Source: Ruminococcus sp. (GTDB lineage: Bacteria; Bacillota; Clostridia; Oscillospirales; Ruminococcaceae). Taken from it: DNA of 64,000 nt. The notes beneath the pieces were generated by a model that was not told where the DNA came from, ran no database searches, and saw only the letters and a list, made by a program, of their open reading frames with translations. The stretch spans positions 1 through 64,000 of the forward strand of contig NZ_JAFYYT010000002.1 of assembly GCF_017549005.1 (NCBI RefSeq), given 5' to 3'. Of the stretch, positions 49,556 through 58,908 are shown piece by piece; position 1 is the first letter of the stretch, and each line of letters begins with the position of its first letter. The translations under genes and the position numbers were made by a program.

Positions 49556-49860
49556 TTGCAAAAGAAGCTTCGGTTTCAGAGCAAGACTATTGACCACTCC
49601 CAGTGGAGTTGAGGCCATACGGACAGCCGGGTCAAATGCCGAACGCCGATATTCCGGCTGGCAACTTCTGTTGCCTTATTGATTCGACTGTATGTCGATA
49701 AAGTTTTTATAAGTTCTCATCAGCTTGTGAAAGGTCAATAAGAGTAGTAAAAGGTAGTACTTGCTTATATAGACTCTGTACCGTCAATGAAGTTTCGCGT
49801 ATTACACGTATATTTCATGCACACAATGGCTGATAAGGTCTTTTGTGTGCATTTTTGTTT
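49556..49860 (+). ncRNA. Structured leader RNA of the polyamine operon, candidate riboswitch or attenuator
   Basis: The leader folds well. TATTGACC (49588-49595) can pair over 8 bp with GGTCAATA (49733-49740), closing a domain of about 150 nt. Alternatively its TTGACC part can pair with GGTCAA at 49630-49635, so the two states exclude each other. Inside lie ACTCC/GGAGT (49596-49609), CAGCCGG/CCGGCTG (49624-49660), GCAAC/GTTGC (49661-49674) and TCGAC/GTCGA (49684-49698). An intrinsic terminator closes the leader 20 bp before speD. I could not match it to a named riboswitch class. Ligand could be a polyamine, S-adenosylmethionine or arginine, all guesses. Confidence 0.6.
49817..49858 (+). terminator. 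Intrinsic terminator inside the speD leader
   Basis: ATGCACACAA and TTGTGTGCAT pair over 10 bp and are followed by TTTTGTTT, directly before the speD ribosome binding region. It marks control by premature termination. Confidence 0.8.
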
Positions 49861-49877
49861 ATAAAGGTGTGTTTATT

Positions 49878-50648
49878 ATGGAGAATAAGCTTAAACTCTA
49901 TGGGTTCAATAATCTTACGAAGTCATTGAGCTTCAATATCTACGACGTCTGTTATGCCAAAACGGCGCGCTCTCAGCAGGAGTACATCGCCTATGTCGAC
50001 GAACAGTACAACTCTGAGCGTATAACGGATATAATGACCCATGTAACGGAGATGATAGGAGCGCAGGTGCTCAGCGTTTCCCGTCAGGACTACGACCCTC
50101 AGGGCGCGTCGGCTACCTTCCTTATCGCTGACGATACGATGATACCCGCAGGAGGAAGCGAGACTGTTGCCCACCTCGACAAGAGCCATGTAACAGTCCA
50201 CACCTACCCCGAGTTCCACCCCGATACAAGCATCGCCACATTCCGTGTGGATATAGATGTTGCAACCTGCGGCAAGATAACGCCGCTTACGGCTCTCGAC
50301 TACCTTATCGGCAGCTTCGATTCGGATATCATCACAATGGACTACAGGGTAAGGGGCTTTACACGCAACCTTGACGGCGAAAAGCTCTTCATCGACCATG
50401 ATATCACTTCCATACAGAACTATATAGATGAAAAGATACTGGATAAGTACGACGTTGTGGACATAAATGTGTATCAGGCGAATATGTTCCACACAAAAAT
50501 GCTCATAAAGGAGCTTGACTTGCAGAATTACCTGTTCAATACAGATGTTAACGAGCTTCCGCCGAGGCGCAGACTTGAGATAACCAACGCCCTCCAGCGG
50601 GAGATGATAGAAATTTTCAGCGGAAGGAACGTGTTCGGAAATGGCTGA
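49878..50648 (+). CDS. speD: S-adenosylmethionine decarboxylase proenzyme, class 1A
   Basis: The enzyme makes the aminopropyl donor for spermidine from S-adenosylmethionine. The proenzyme has 256 residues and cleaves itself at the Ser of [16 protein letters not shown] to form the pyruvoyl cofactor. Similarity to the long E. coli-type SpeD is clear ([53 protein letters not shown]). The short Bacillus-type enzyme is the more common firmicute form. The ATG at 49878 follows AAGGTG. It overlaps speA by 8 bp. Confidence 0.96.
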   Translation: MENKLKLYGFNNLTKSLSFNIYDVCYAKTARSQQEYIAYVDEQYNSERITDIMTHVTEMIGAQVLSVSRQDYDPQGASATFLIADDTMIPAGGSETVAHLDKSHVTVHTYPEFHPDTSIATFRVDIDVATCGKITPLTALDYLIGSFDSDIITMDYRVRGFTRNLDGEKLFIDHDITSIQNYIDEKILDKYDVVDINVYQANMFHTKMLIKELDLQNYLFNTDVNELPPRRRLEITNALQREMIEIFSGRNVFGNG

Positions 50649-52092
50649 GCTTTCCCAGACAAATGCGCCTATTTACGAGGCACTGAGGAAATTCCGCCGC
50701 ATGAGGATAGTGCCCTTTGATGTACCCGGCCACAAGCGCGGCAGAGGAAATATGGAGCTTACCGAGTTCCTCGGCGAGGACTGCATGAATGTTGACGTCA
50801 ACTCAATGAAGCCACTCGACAACCTCTGTCACCCCGTATCCGTCATAAAGGACGCGGAGGCGCTGGCTGCCGAGGCTTTCGGAGCTGCAAACGCTTTCTT
50901 CATGGTGGGGGGAACTACCTCTGCGGTACAGAGTATGCTCATGTACGCCTGCAAGGAGGGCGACAAGATAATCATGCCGCGAAACGTCCACAGGAGCGCC
51001 ATAAACGCTCTTATCCTCACGGGAGCTGTGCCTGTTTACGTCAATCCCGACGTGAATACCAGACTTGGTATCGCTCTGGGTATGTCGGTGGCACAGGTGG
51101 AACAGGCTATCAGGGAAAATCCCGACGCAAAGGCGATAATGGTCAATAATCCCACGTACTACGGCATATGCTCCGACCTGAAGAAGATAACGGAGCTTGC
51201 TCATGCTCACGGTATGCTGGTGCTTGTTGACGAGGCTCACGGTACGCACTTCTACTTCGGGGAGAATTTTCCCCTCACCGCTATGGCGGCAGGAGCAGAC
51301 TGTGCTTCCGTAAGTATGCACAAGTCGGGAGGAAGTCTCACACAGAGCTCCTTCCTTCTTCTCGGAAAGAATGTCAACGCAGACTATATGCGTCAGGTGA
51401 TAAATCTTACACAGACCACCAGCGCTTCGTATCTGCTGCTGTCAAGTCTCGATATATCAAGAAAAAGACTTGCTCTCGGCGGTAGGGAGATATTCGCGCA
51501 GACTGTGGAAATGGCTGAATATGCACGCTCGGAGATAAACGGGATAGGGGGCTACTACGCTTACTCCAAGGAGCTCATAAACGGCGACAGTATCTATGAT
51601 TTTGATGTATCAAAGCTGAGTATCTATACTCTGCCTATAGGTCTCGCAGGAATAGAGGTCTACGACCTTCTCCGTGACGAGTATGATATACAGATAGAGT
51701 TCGGCGATATCGGAAACGTCCTCGCATACATCTCGGTAGGCGACAGGAAACGCGATATCGAGCGCCTTATAAGCGCTCTTGCCGAGATAAAGCGCCGCTT
51801 CGGCAAGGACGGAGCGGATATGCTCACTCAGGAATATATAAGCCCTGTGGTGTCGGAAACTCCGAGAAAGGCATTCTACGCGGCAAAGCGTTCTCTGCCC
51901 CTCGATGAAGCCGCAGGCGAGATATGCAGCGAATTCGTCATGTGCTATCCGCCGGGTATACCGATACTTGCTCCGGGCGAACTGATTACTCACGAGATAA
52001 TCGAGTATATCAAGTACGCCAAGGAAAAGGGCTGCCAGATGACGGGTACTGAGGATATAAATATCGAGAGACTCAACGTCCTCGATCTGTGA
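50641..52092 (+). CDS. speA: Arginine decarboxylase-type PLP enzyme
   Basis: A PLP-dependent decarboxylase of 483 residues from the Orn/Lys/Arg group (aspartate aminotransferase fold). The PLP lysine is in [15 protein letters not shown] and DEAHGTHF is typical. Lysine or ornithine decarboxylases share the fold, but a downstream agmatinase-type gene argues for arginine as substrate, giving agmatine. It overlaps speD by 8 bp and is translationally coupled to it. Confidence 0.9.
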   Translation: MAELSQTNAPIYEALRKFRRMRIVPFDVPGHKRGRGNMELTEFLGEDCMNVDVNSMKPLDNLCHPVSVIKDAEALAAEAFGAANAFFMVGGTTSAVQSMLMYACKEGDKIIMPRNVHRSAINALILTGAVPVYVNPDVNTRLGIALGMSVAQVEQAIRENPDAKAIMVNNPTYYGICSDLKKITELAHAHGMLVLVDEAHGTHFYFGENFPLTAMAAGADCASVSMHKSGGSLTQSSFLLLGKNVNADYMRQVINLTQTTSASYLLLSSLDISRKRLALGGREIFAQTVEMAEYARSEINGIGGYYAYSKELINGDSIYDFDVSKLSIYTLPIGLAGIEVYDLLRDEYDIQIEFGDIGNVLAYISVGDRKRDIERLISALAEIKRRFGKDGADMLTQEYISPVVSETPRKAFYAAKRSLPLDEAAGEICSEFVMCYPPGIPILAPGELITHEIIEYIKYAKEKGCQMTGTEDINIERLNVLDL

Positions 52093-52100
52093 TGTGCTGT

Positions 52101-52135
52101 AAAACGCTGGGGGGCGTTTTGCAATGCGTTTTTTA
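52101..52135 (+). terminator. Hairpin between speA and the next gene, possible attenuator
   Basis: AAAACGC (52101-52107) can pair with GCGTTTT (52114-52120) or with the second GCGTTTTTT (52127-52135), a competing choice that ends in a T-tract. It may reduce expression of the distal operon. Confidence 0.4.
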
Positions 52136-52151
52136 TGGAGGGAACCTGGAT

Positions 52152-52637
52152 ATGAGAAAAGTTGGAATGATAATGACTCTCCTTATGGGAGCAACTCTCA
52201 GTTTTTGTTTGTCACTGATAGGAAATCTTACATCGGAGGAAGGCTTTAAACTGATACCCTTCCTTATAAGCTTTGCGGCAAGTTTTGCCATCAGCTTACT
52301 CATAGGCTTTATCGTTCCTATGAGTAAGCTCGAGAGCGGAGCTGTAAAGGCTGTGAAGCTCAGGGAACAGAGCCTACCTGCAAATATGGTCTCGGCACTT
52401 GTCTCTGATCTTATATACACGCCGGTCATAACGCTTGCCATGATAGCTCTTGCGCGGAAAATGGCTTTGAAGATGAGCCACGGACACGCTCATCTGCCGC
52501 CGTTTGGCACGATGTATGTAAAATCGCTTATTATCAGCTTTATCGCTGCGTTTTTCATTATTTTTATCGTAATGCCCATATATCTGAAGCTTGCAATGAA
52601 GCTTGCAGGGGTAAATGCGTCAGCGGACAGGTCATGA
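52152..52637 (+). CDS. Membrane protein, DUF2798-like
   Basis: A protein of 161 residues with four hydrophobic helices in two similar halves, each followed by a proline-containing cytoplasmic turn (FIVPMSKLES and FIVMPIYLKL). This resembles the small DUF2798 membrane family; the match is by eye. GGAGG stands before the ATG. Lying between speA and speE, it could move polyamines or a precursor, but that is speculation. Confidence 0.6.
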   Translation: MRKVGMIMTLLMGATLSFCLSLIGNLTSEEGFKLIPFLISFAASFAISLLIGFIVPMSKLESGAVKAVKLREQSLPANMVSALVSDLIYTPVITLAMIALARKMALKMSHGHAHLPPFGTMYVKSLIISFIAAFFIIFIVMPIYLKLAMKLAGVNASADRS

Positions 52638-52678
52638 TTCTGCGAAACAGAATTATGATTTGTGAACGGAGGTATAGT

Positions 52679-53530
52679 ATGGAATTATGGTTCACGGAGA
52701 GACATACTCCGAACGTTAAATTTTCAATAAAGGTGGATCATCAGCTCTACAGCGGAAACAGCGAGTTCCAGCGCATAGACATCTTCGACTCAAAGGAGTT
52801 CGGGCGCTTCCTTACGCTGGACGGCTACATGATGCTGACGGAAAAGGACGAGTTCATATATCACGAGATGATAACCCACGTACCTATGGCAGTCCACCCC
52901 AACCCGAAGAATATACTGGTCATCGGTGCAGGCGACGGCGGCGTTGTCCGCGAGCTAACGCGCTATGCTTCCGTTGAGAGCATCGACCTTGTTGAGATAG
53001 ACGAGCTGGTAGTGGAGGTCTGCAAGAAGTACCTGCCTACTACTGCCTGCCGCTTCGATGACCCGAGAGTCCATGTATACTATGAGGACGGCGTGAAGTT
53101 CATTCGCCGCTGTACCGACCAGTACGACGTTATCATCGTCGATTCCACAGACCCGTTCGGTCCGGGAGAGGGACTTTTCACCAAGGAGTTCTACGGCAGC
53201 TGCTTCAAGGCGCTCCGTGACGACGGTATCATGGTAAATCAGCATGAGAGCCCGTTCTACGACGAGGACGCGGCGGCTATGCAGCGCTCCCATAAGCGTA
53301 TAGTGGAGAGCTTCCCCATAAGCAAGGTCTATCAGGCGCATATCCCAACGTATCCCTCGGGACACTGGCTTTTCGGCTTTGCTTCAAAGAAGTATCACCC
53401 AACCAATGACTATAACGGTACGAAATGGAGTATGCTCGGCATAAAGACGAGGTACTACAACCCAAGACTTCATACGGGAGCTTTCGCGCTCCCATGCTAT
53501 GTAGAGGAGCTTCTCAGAGATGTTGAATAA
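52679..53530 (+). CDS. speE: Spermidine synthase
   Basis: An aminopropyltransferase of 283 residues that joins the aminopropyl group of decarboxylated SAM to putrescine. The fold motifs are visible: LVIGAGDGGVVRELTRY for nucleotide binding, VDLVEIDELVVE, and the catalytic VIIVDSTDPFGPGEGLF. The start at 52679 has CGGAGG upstream. It overlaps speB by 11 bp. The partner SpeD is encoded at the head of the same operon. Confidence 0.96.
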   Translation: MELWFTERHTPNVKFSIKVDHQLYSGNSEFQRIDIFDSKEFGRFLTLDGYMMLTEKDEFIYHEMITHVPMAVHPNPKNILVIGAGDGGVVRELTRYASVESIDLVEIDELVVEVCKKYLPTTACRFDDPRVHVYYEDGVKFIRRCTDQYDVIIVDSTDPFGPGEGLFTKEFYGSCFKALRDDGIMVNQHESPFYDEDAAAMQRSHKRIVESFPISKVYQAHIPTYPSGHWLFGFASKKYHPTNDYNGTKWSMLGIKTRYYNPRLHTGAFALPCYVEELLRDVE

Positions 53531-54371
53531 GAATATACAGACATTTATAGCCTGTGACAGCGAATACGGGGACGCCGGGATAGTCCTTTTCGGCGCAGGC
53601 TTCGACGGTACTACCAGCTTTCGCCCCGGAACGAGGTTCGCTCCCTCTGCGATACGCAATGAGAGCTTCGGTATAGAGACCTACAGTCCCTATCAGAATA
53701 AGGATATGACGGACTACAGCTATTTTGACAGCGGAGACATAGAGCTCCCCTTCGGCAGCACCGACCGCGCAGTAGCGGATATCGCTGCACGTGCGGATAT
53801 GATACTTGCGGATGATAAGCTGCCCTTTATGATTGGTGGCGAGCACCTTGTAACTCTCGGTTCTGTCATGGCTGTGAACAAAAAGTACAACGACCTTTAT
53901 ATCGTACACTTTGACGCTCACGCTGACCTCCGCGACGACTATCTCGGACAGAAGATGTCCCATGCCTGTGTGCTGAGGCGCTGCCATGAGCTTGTGGGAG
54001 ACGGTCATATCTTCCAGTTCGGTATCAGGAGCGGCGACCGCGAGGAGTTTTTATTTGCTGACGGGCATACGGAAATGTATAAGTTCAGCTTCGACGGACT
54101 TGAAGAGGTCGTTGAGAAGCTCAAAGGGAAAAAGGTGTACTTCACCCTCGACCTCGATGTGCTTGACCCGTCTGTATTCCCCGGTACAGGAACTCCTGAG
54201 GCGGGAGGAGTCACATTCGACGAGCTGAGAAAGGCTGTGACTCTTGTGTGCAGCAAGCTGGATATAGTGGGCTGCGACGTGAACGAGCTCAGTCCCGTTT
54301 ACGATCAGAGCGGAGTTTCCACGGCTGTTGCCTGCAAGATAATCAGGGAAATGCTGCTGGCGATGTCGTGA
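53520..54371 (+). CDS. speB: Agmatinase / ureohydrolase
   Basis: A manganese ureohydrolase of 283 residues, most likely converting agmatine to putrescine and urea. All metal-site motifs are present: GGEHLVTLGS, VHFDAHADLRDDY, SHACVLRR, and LDLDVLDPSVFPGTGTPEAGG. The context (SpeA upstream) favours agmatine over arginine or guanidinobutyrate. It overlaps speE by 11 bp. Confidence 0.94.
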   Translation: MLNKNIQTFIACDSEYGDAGIVLFGAGFDGTTSFRPGTRFAPSAIRNESFGIETYSPYQNKDMTDYSYFDSGDIELPFGSTDRAVADIAARADMILADDKLPFMIGGEHLVTLGSVMAVNKKYNDLYIVHFDAHADLRDDYLGQKMSHACVLRRCHELVGDGHIFQFGIRSGDREEFLFADGHTEMYKFSFDGLEEVVEKLKGKKVYFTLDLDVLDPSVFPGTGTPEAGGVTFDELRKAVTLVCSKLDIVGCDVNELSPVYDQSGVSTAVACKIIREMLLAMS

Positions 54372-54404
54372 GGCATTTGAAAAACGTCATAAAGAAGGTC
54401 GAAT

Positions 54405-54866
54405 ATGAAAATTTTCAGAGCTGAAAATACAGCAGGACTTACCGATATACGCATGGAGTACCTGCGCGAGGACTTCCCCGGAATGCCTGATGAACAGGCT
54501 GAACGCATAAAGGAGAGACTGCCGGAGTATTATGATAAGCATTTGAACCGCGACTTCTATGCATATACTGCCGAGGACAACGGAACCGTCATCGGTTCGG
54601 CTTTTCTTGTACTGCAAGAGATGCCGCCGAATTCCAACTTTCCGCATGGCAGGACGGGAACTGTGCTCAACGTGTATGTCAGGCCGGAGTACAGGCGGCA
54701 GGGGATAGCAAAAGCTCTTATGGAGCTGCTTATTGCCGACGCAAAGGCTCTGGAGCTTGACTATATAGAACTGAAAGCTTCCGCGGAGGGGTATCCGCTG
54801 TATAAGAAGCTGGGCTTTAAGGACAGCGTTTCAGCGTTCAGACCGATGAAGCTTGTTTTTGAATAA
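54405..54866 (+). CDS. GNAT-family N-acetyltransferase
   Basis: An acetyltransferase of 153 residues. The acetyl-CoA loop is RPEYRRQGIAKALM, followed by the strand and helix expected at the C-terminus (LYKKLGFKDSVSAF). The substrate is unknown. In this operon a polyamine is an attractive candidate, as in SpeG and PaiA/BltD enzymes, but there is no sequence signature to prove it. It starts 33 bp after speB. Confidence 0.88.
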   Translation: MKIFRAENTAGLTDIRMEYLREDFPGMPDEQAERIKERLPEYYDKHLNRDFYAYTAEDNGTVIGSAFLVLQEMPPNSNFPHGRTGTVLNVYVRPEYRRQGIAKALMELLIADAKALELDYIELKASAEGYPLYKKLGFKDSVSAFRPMKLVFE

Positions 54867-54876
54867 AGGTGAGCAT

Positions 54877-55356
54877 ATGGAATCTATACTCGAAAAAGGA
54901 CTTGTTGTTTTTCTTGTGCTGGCAGGCGTTGTGTTCGTGTTCAGTATATTATATATAGTGATAAAGGGCACAATGGAAGAAAAGAGAAGAAGGGCAAGGT
55001 GTACCGAAAGAGTTGTTGCGGAAGTAATTCATTTTACCGATGTTTCTTTTTATGAAAGAGATGAAGACAGGACATATTACAAAACTGCGCCTGTATATGA
55101 GTACAGCTATAAAGGCGAATTATGCAGATGTACAGGAAGTACCAGCAGCTCGTGGAGAAAAAAGAAGCCTGATGGAGCTCATGTTGATCTTTGGGTAGAC
55201 CCTGATAACCCCAGATCATATATCTGCCCCGAGGAAGAAAGAAATAATATCTTGCAGGCGATAAAATGGATATGTATATTTGTCGGAGCAGTATTGCTGT
55301 TTATACTGGGAATATACCTGACAGCAGCATATATTAACGGCTTGTCTGAATTTTAG
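54877..55356 (+). CDS. Membrane protein with DUF3592-like extracytoplasmic domain
   Basis: A protein of 159 residues with one helix near the N-terminus (LVVFLVLAGVVFVFSILYIV) and one near the C-terminus (WICIFVGAVLLFILGIYL). The middle is a strand-rich domain (VYEYSYKGELCRC ... VDLWVDPDNPRSYI) resembling DUF3592. Codon use looks less biased than in neighbouring genes. Function is unknown. It begins 10 bp after the acetyltransferase with AAAGGTGAG as its site. Confidence 0.65.
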   Translation: MESILEKGLVVFLVLAGVVFVFSILYIVIKGTMEEKRRRARCTERVVAEVIHFTDVSFYERDEDRTYYKTAPVYEYSYKGELCRCTGSTSSSWRKKKPDGAHVDLWVDPDNPRSYICPEEERNNILQAIKWICIFVGAVLLFILGIYLTAAYINGLSEF

Positions 55357-55417
55357 GAAATGCAGATTTTATCCATACTATAACATAAATATTATTTAAG
55401 ATACGGAGGAATTAAAA

Positions 55418-56620
55418 ATGGGAAAATGTATGATCATCGGCTGCGGCGGCGTTGCGTCCGTGGCAATTCACAAGTGCTGTCAGAACAGCGAGGTATTTGA
55501 GGGCATTATGATAGCAAGCCGCACAAAGTCAAAGTGCGACGCGCTGAAAGAGAAGCTCCAGCCTACAACAAAGACTGTCATCGAGACAGCACAGGTAAAC
55601 GCTGACAACGTTGACGAGCTCGTTGCTCTCATCAACAGCTACAAGCCCGACGTAGTGCTCAATCTTGCGCTGCCATATCAGGACCTTACCATTATGGACG
55701 CTTGCCTCGCTACAAAGACACACTACGTTGATACTGCAAACTATGAGCCCCTGGATACTGCAAAGTTCGAGTACAAGTGGCAGTGGGCTTACCGCGAGAG
55801 ATTTGAGAAGGCAGGTATAACCGCACTCCTCGGAAGCGGCTTCGACCCCGGCGTAACAGGCGTATTCTCGGCTTACGCAATGAAGCACCAGTTTGACGAG
55901 ATAAACTATATCGACATTCTCGACTGCAACGGCGGCGATCACGGCTATCCGTTTGCTACAAACTTCAACCCCGAGATCAATATCCGCGAGGTATCAGCTA
56001 AGGGCAGCTACATCGAGGACGGCAAGTGGGTTGAGACAGAGCCTATGGAGATAAAGCGCGTTTACAACTTCAAGGGCGTAGGCGAGAAGGATATGTACCT
56101 CCTCCACCACGAAGAGCTTGAGTCCCTTGCTCTCAACATCAAGGGCATAAAGCGCATACGCTTCTTCATGACATTCGGTCAGAGCTACCTCACACACCTC
56201 AAGTGTCTCGAAAACGTCGGTATGACATCTATCGAGCCTATCATGTACGAGGGCAGGGAGATAGTTCCGCTCCAGTTCCTCAAGGCTGTACTTCCCGACC
56301 CTGCGTCACTGGGTCCGAGAACAGTGGGCAAGACCAACATCGGCTGTATCTTCCGCGGAAAGAAGGACGGCAAGGACAAGAACTACTACCTTTACAACAT
56401 CTGCGATCATCAGGAGTGCTACAAGGAAGTTGGCTCGCAGGCTATTTCATATACCACAGGCGTTCCTGCTATGATAGGCGCTATGATGATTATGACAGGC
56501 ACATGGAAGAAGGCTGGCGTTTACAATATCGAGGAATTCGACCCCGATCCGTTTATGGAGGCTCTCAACAAGTGGGGACTTCCCTGGGAGGAGGACTTCA
56601 ACCCTGTTCTTGTTGACTGA
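55418..56620 (+). CDS. Carboxyspermidine/carboxynorspermidine dehydrogenase (saccharopine dehydrogenase family)
   Basis: A 400-residue NADPH-dependent enzyme of the saccharopine dehydrogenase fold. The Rossmann start is MIIGCGGVASVAIHKC, and YVDTANYEP and LGSGFDPGVTGVF are shared with carboxynorspermidine synthases. It should condense aspartate semialdehyde with putrescine or diaminopropane to give carboxyspermidine or carboxynorspermidine. The partner decarboxylase NspC is encoded 1.15 kb downstream, which supports this over lysine metabolism. ACGGAGG precedes the ATG. Confidence 0.88.
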   Translation: MGKCMIIGCGGVASVAIHKCCQNSEVFEGIMIASRTKSKCDALKEKLQPTTKTVIETAQVNADNVDELVALINSYKPDVVLNLALPYQDLTIMDACLATKTHYVDTANYEPLDTAKFEYKWQWAYRERFEKAGITALLGSGFDPGVTGVFSAYAMKHQFDEINYIDILDCNGGDHGYPFATNFNPEINIREVSAKGSYIEDGKWVETEPMEIKRVYNFKGVGEKDMYLLHHEELESLALNIKGIKRIRFFMTFGQSYLTHLKCLENVGMTSIEPIMYEGREIVPLQFLKAVLPDPASLGPRTVGKTNIGCIFRGKKDGKDKNYYLYNICDHQECYKEVGSQAISYTTGVPAMIGAMMIMTGTWKKAGVYNIEEFDPDPFMEALNKWGLPWEEDFNPVLVD

Positions 56621-56621
56621 T

Positions 56622-57110
56622 ATGAATGTCAAAAAGCTTATAATATGCTCGCTGTTTGTATTATATGTATTTCTTGCGCTGAATCTTCTTTTTTTCATAA
56701 GAGCAAGTATGCTGCGTTTTTACACATACGGCGAGTATTTCCGTGAGAATACCAACTTTTTGCCGTTTCGGACGGTTATTGAGTTTATTGGTTATATACG
56801 GGAAAGGAATATGTATTATCTTGAGCTCTCCAGGGATAATCTTGTGGGGAATCTGCTTATATTCATGCCTTTTGGAGTGTTTCTCCCTGCTTTATGGAAA
56901 AAGCAGCGCCGCTTCGTGAGCTTTCTGCTTACGGCTTCGGCAGTTATAACAGGCGTGGAGATAATACAGTTCATAACCATGTGCGGAGCCTGCGATATTG
57001 ACGACTTTATTCTCAACATCGCAGGAGCTGTCACAGGATTTGCATTTACAAGGATAAATATGATAAAAAGGCTGATGTTTACCGACGTCAGCCTTAAAAA
57101 AGGAGAATAG
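56622..57110 (+). CDS. VanZ-like membrane protein
   Basis: A 162-residue protein with four or five helices and the VanZ-family features NLVGNLLIFMPFGVFLPALW and the short DIDDFILNIAGAVTGF segment near the end. VanZ proteins confer low-level teicoplanin resistance in some hosts; most have unknown roles. It starts one base after the dehydrogenase stop codon without a clear ribosome binding site, so translation may depend on reinitiation. Its presence in a polyamine operon is unexplained. Confidence 0.8.
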   Translation: MNVKKLIICSLFVLYVFLALNLLFFIRASMLRFYTYGEYFRENTNFLPFRTVIEFIGYIRERNMYYLELSRDNLVGNLLIFMPFGVFLPALWKKQRRFVSFLLTASAVITGVEIIQFITMCGACDIDDFILNIAGAVTGFAFTRINMIKRLMFTDVSLKKGE

Positions 57111-57112
57111 AA

Positions 57113-57772
57113 ATGAAAAGCTTCGGAAATTTTAAGAAAATAATGGCTGTGGCAGCTGCGGTTTCTATGCTCATGCTCACAGGCTGCGGCAAGGAGCTCG
57201 ACCTCCCCGACCAGAAGGGAAATGATGTTCAGTCGGGAAATACCATAGTCCTCACACTGCACCCCGATCAGGCGCCGATAACCTGTGAGAACTTTGAGTA
57301 TCTGGTAAATCAGGGCTTCTACAACGGCCTTACATTCCACCGTGTAGTTGACGGCTTCATGGCACAGGGCGGAGACCCGAAGGGCGACGGAACAGGCGGC
57401 AGCGGCGAGTCTATCAAGGGCGAGTTCAAGGCTAACGGCGTGAACAACGAGCTCTCACATCAGCGCGGAGTGGTTTCCATGGCGCGCAGAGGCGACTCCT
57501 ACGACAGCGGGACGAGCCAGTTCTTCATCTGCTACAACGGCCAGTATGCAGGCACTCTTGATGGTAATTACGCTGCATTCGCAAACGTTACGGAGGGTAT
57601 GGAGGTCGTTGACGACTTCACAAAGGTTGACCGAGACATGAACAGCAGCGGCGAGATCGCTGTTCCGAAAACTCCTATCGTAATGGAAAAGGTCGAGATG
57701 ATCGAGCCCGACGAGAGCGGCGAGCCGAGAGTAAAGATCACCATGAACGACTTCCTCGGCGGTAAAGAATAA
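57113..57772 (+). CDS. Lipoprotein peptidyl-prolyl isomerase (cyclophilin)
   Basis: A secreted folding catalyst of 219 residues. The N-terminal lipobox is LMLTGC, so the mature protein is anchored at the outer face of the membrane. The cyclophilin domain has FHRVVDGFMAQGGDP, SGTSQFFIC and ANVTEGMEVVD, with the active-site Arg in FHRV. AAGGAG precedes the ATG. Co-transcription with polyamine genes is probably incidental, or may serve extracytoplasmic enzyme folding. Confidence 0.93.
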   Translation: MKSFGNFKKIMAVAAAVSMLMLTGCGKELDLPDQKGNDVQSGNTIVLTLHPDQAPITCENFEYLVNQGFYNGLTFHRVVDGFMAQGGDPKGDGTGGSGESIKGEFKANGVNNELSHQRGVVSMARRGDSYDSGTSQFFICYNGQYAGTLDGNYAAFANVTEGMEVVDDFTKVDRDMNSSGEIAVPKTPIVMEKVEMIEPDESGEPRVKITMNDFLGGKE

Positions 57773-57773
57773 T

Positions 57774-58901
57774 ATGTTTGATACATCGAAGCTGCCGACT
57801 CCCTGCTATATCGCAGACGAGCCGGCACTTGTTCACAATCTGGAGATACTGCGCGGCGTTTCACAGCGCACAGGCGCAAAGATACTCCTTGCACAGAAGG
57901 CTTTCTCATGCTATCATCTCTATCCCCTCATCGGGGAATACCTGGCAGGTACGGCTTGCAGCGGACTTTTCGAGGCAAAGCTGGGACACGATGAAATGGG
58001 AAAGGAAAATCACGTTTTTTCCGCAGCTTACCGCGAGAGTGAGATAGACGAGATAATATCATACTGCGGACATATCATATTCAACTCATTCACGCAGCTG
58101 GATAAGTACCGCGACCGTGTCCTTGCGGCAGGGAAGAAGATAGGTCTCCGCATAAATCCCGAGTGTTCCACACAGGAGGGGCATGAGATATACGACCCCT
58201 GCTCGCCGAAGTCGAGACTTGGCATAACACGCAGTAACTTCCGCACAGACGACCTCCGCGGAGTTACTGGCATACATTTCCACACTCTCTGCGAGCAGAA
58301 CTCCGACGACCTTGAAACTACCCTTGACACAGTCGAGGAAAAGTTCGGAGATGTACTTCCGCAGCTTGAATGGATAAACTTCGGCGGCGGTCATCACATA
58401 ACCCGTGAGGATTACGATATACCGCGTCTTGAAAGGTGTATACGCCGTATGCAGGAGAAGTACGGGCTGGAGGTCTTTCTCGAACCCGGAGAGGCAATAG
58501 CTCTCAATGCAGGCTGGCTCGTTACGGAGGTGCTCGACCTCACGGAGAACGATATGCCTATAGCTATCCTCGATACCTCGGCTGCCTGTCATATGCCCGA
58601 TGTGCTGGAAATGCCCTATCGTCCGCCGCTTATGGGGGCCGGTGAAAAGGGGGAGAAGAAGTACAGCTACCGTCTCGGTTCGCAGACCTGTCTTGCAGGC
58701 GACGTTATAGGGGAGTACTCCTTCGACGAGCCGCTTCATATCGGCGACAGGCTCGTATTCGGCGATATGGCCATATACTCAATGGTCAAGAACAATACAT
58801 TCAACGGTATGCCCCTGCCTGCGATACTGCTCCTGAAAAGGGACGGAAGCTTTGAAACGCTCCGCAGCTTCGGGTATGACGATTTTAAAGAGAGGCTGTG
58901 A
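57774..58901 (+). CDS. nspC: Carboxynorspermidine/carboxyspermidine decarboxylase
   Basis: A PLP enzyme of 375 residues with the alanine racemase fold. PLP lysine lies in LLAQKAFSCYH. Other typical parts are GLRINPECS, FHTLCEQ, NFGGGHHIT, LEPGEAIALNAG and LGSQTCLAGDVI. It decarboxylates carboxyspermidine or carboxynorspermidine made by the dehydrogenase encoded upstream. Together they make spermidine without S-adenosylmethionine. It starts one base after the cyclophilin stop codon. Confidence 0.95.
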   Translation: MFDTSKLPTPCYIADEPALVHNLEILRGVSQRTGAKILLAQKAFSCYHLYPLIGEYLAGTACSGLFEAKLGHDEMGKENHVFSAAYRESEIDEIISYCGHIIFNSFTQLDKYRDRVLAAGKKIGLRINPECSTQEGHEIYDPCSPKSRLGITRSNFRTDDLRGVTGIHFHTLCEQNSDDLETTLDTVEEKFGDVLPQLEWINFGGGHHITREDYDIPRLERCIRRMQEKYGLEVFLEPGEAIALNAGWLVTEVLDLTENDMPIAILDTSAACHMPDVLEMPYRPPLMGAGEKGEKKYSYRLGSQTCLAGDVIGEYSFDEPLHIGDRLVFGDMAIYSMVKNNTFNGMPLPAILLLKRDGSFETLRSFGYDDFKERL

Positions 58902-58908
58902 TAACGGT

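Noticed and set aside
49588..49660. Cyclic-di-GMP-I riboswitch in the speD leader
   Set aside because: The string GGACAGCCGGGTCAA resembles part of that class, but the required GCAAACC segment, the paired GGTTGCC end and the typical GACGCAAAGC junction are absent.
53514..54008. 164-residue frame opposite speB
   Set aside because: Antisense shadow of a ureohydrolase with complete metal motifs.
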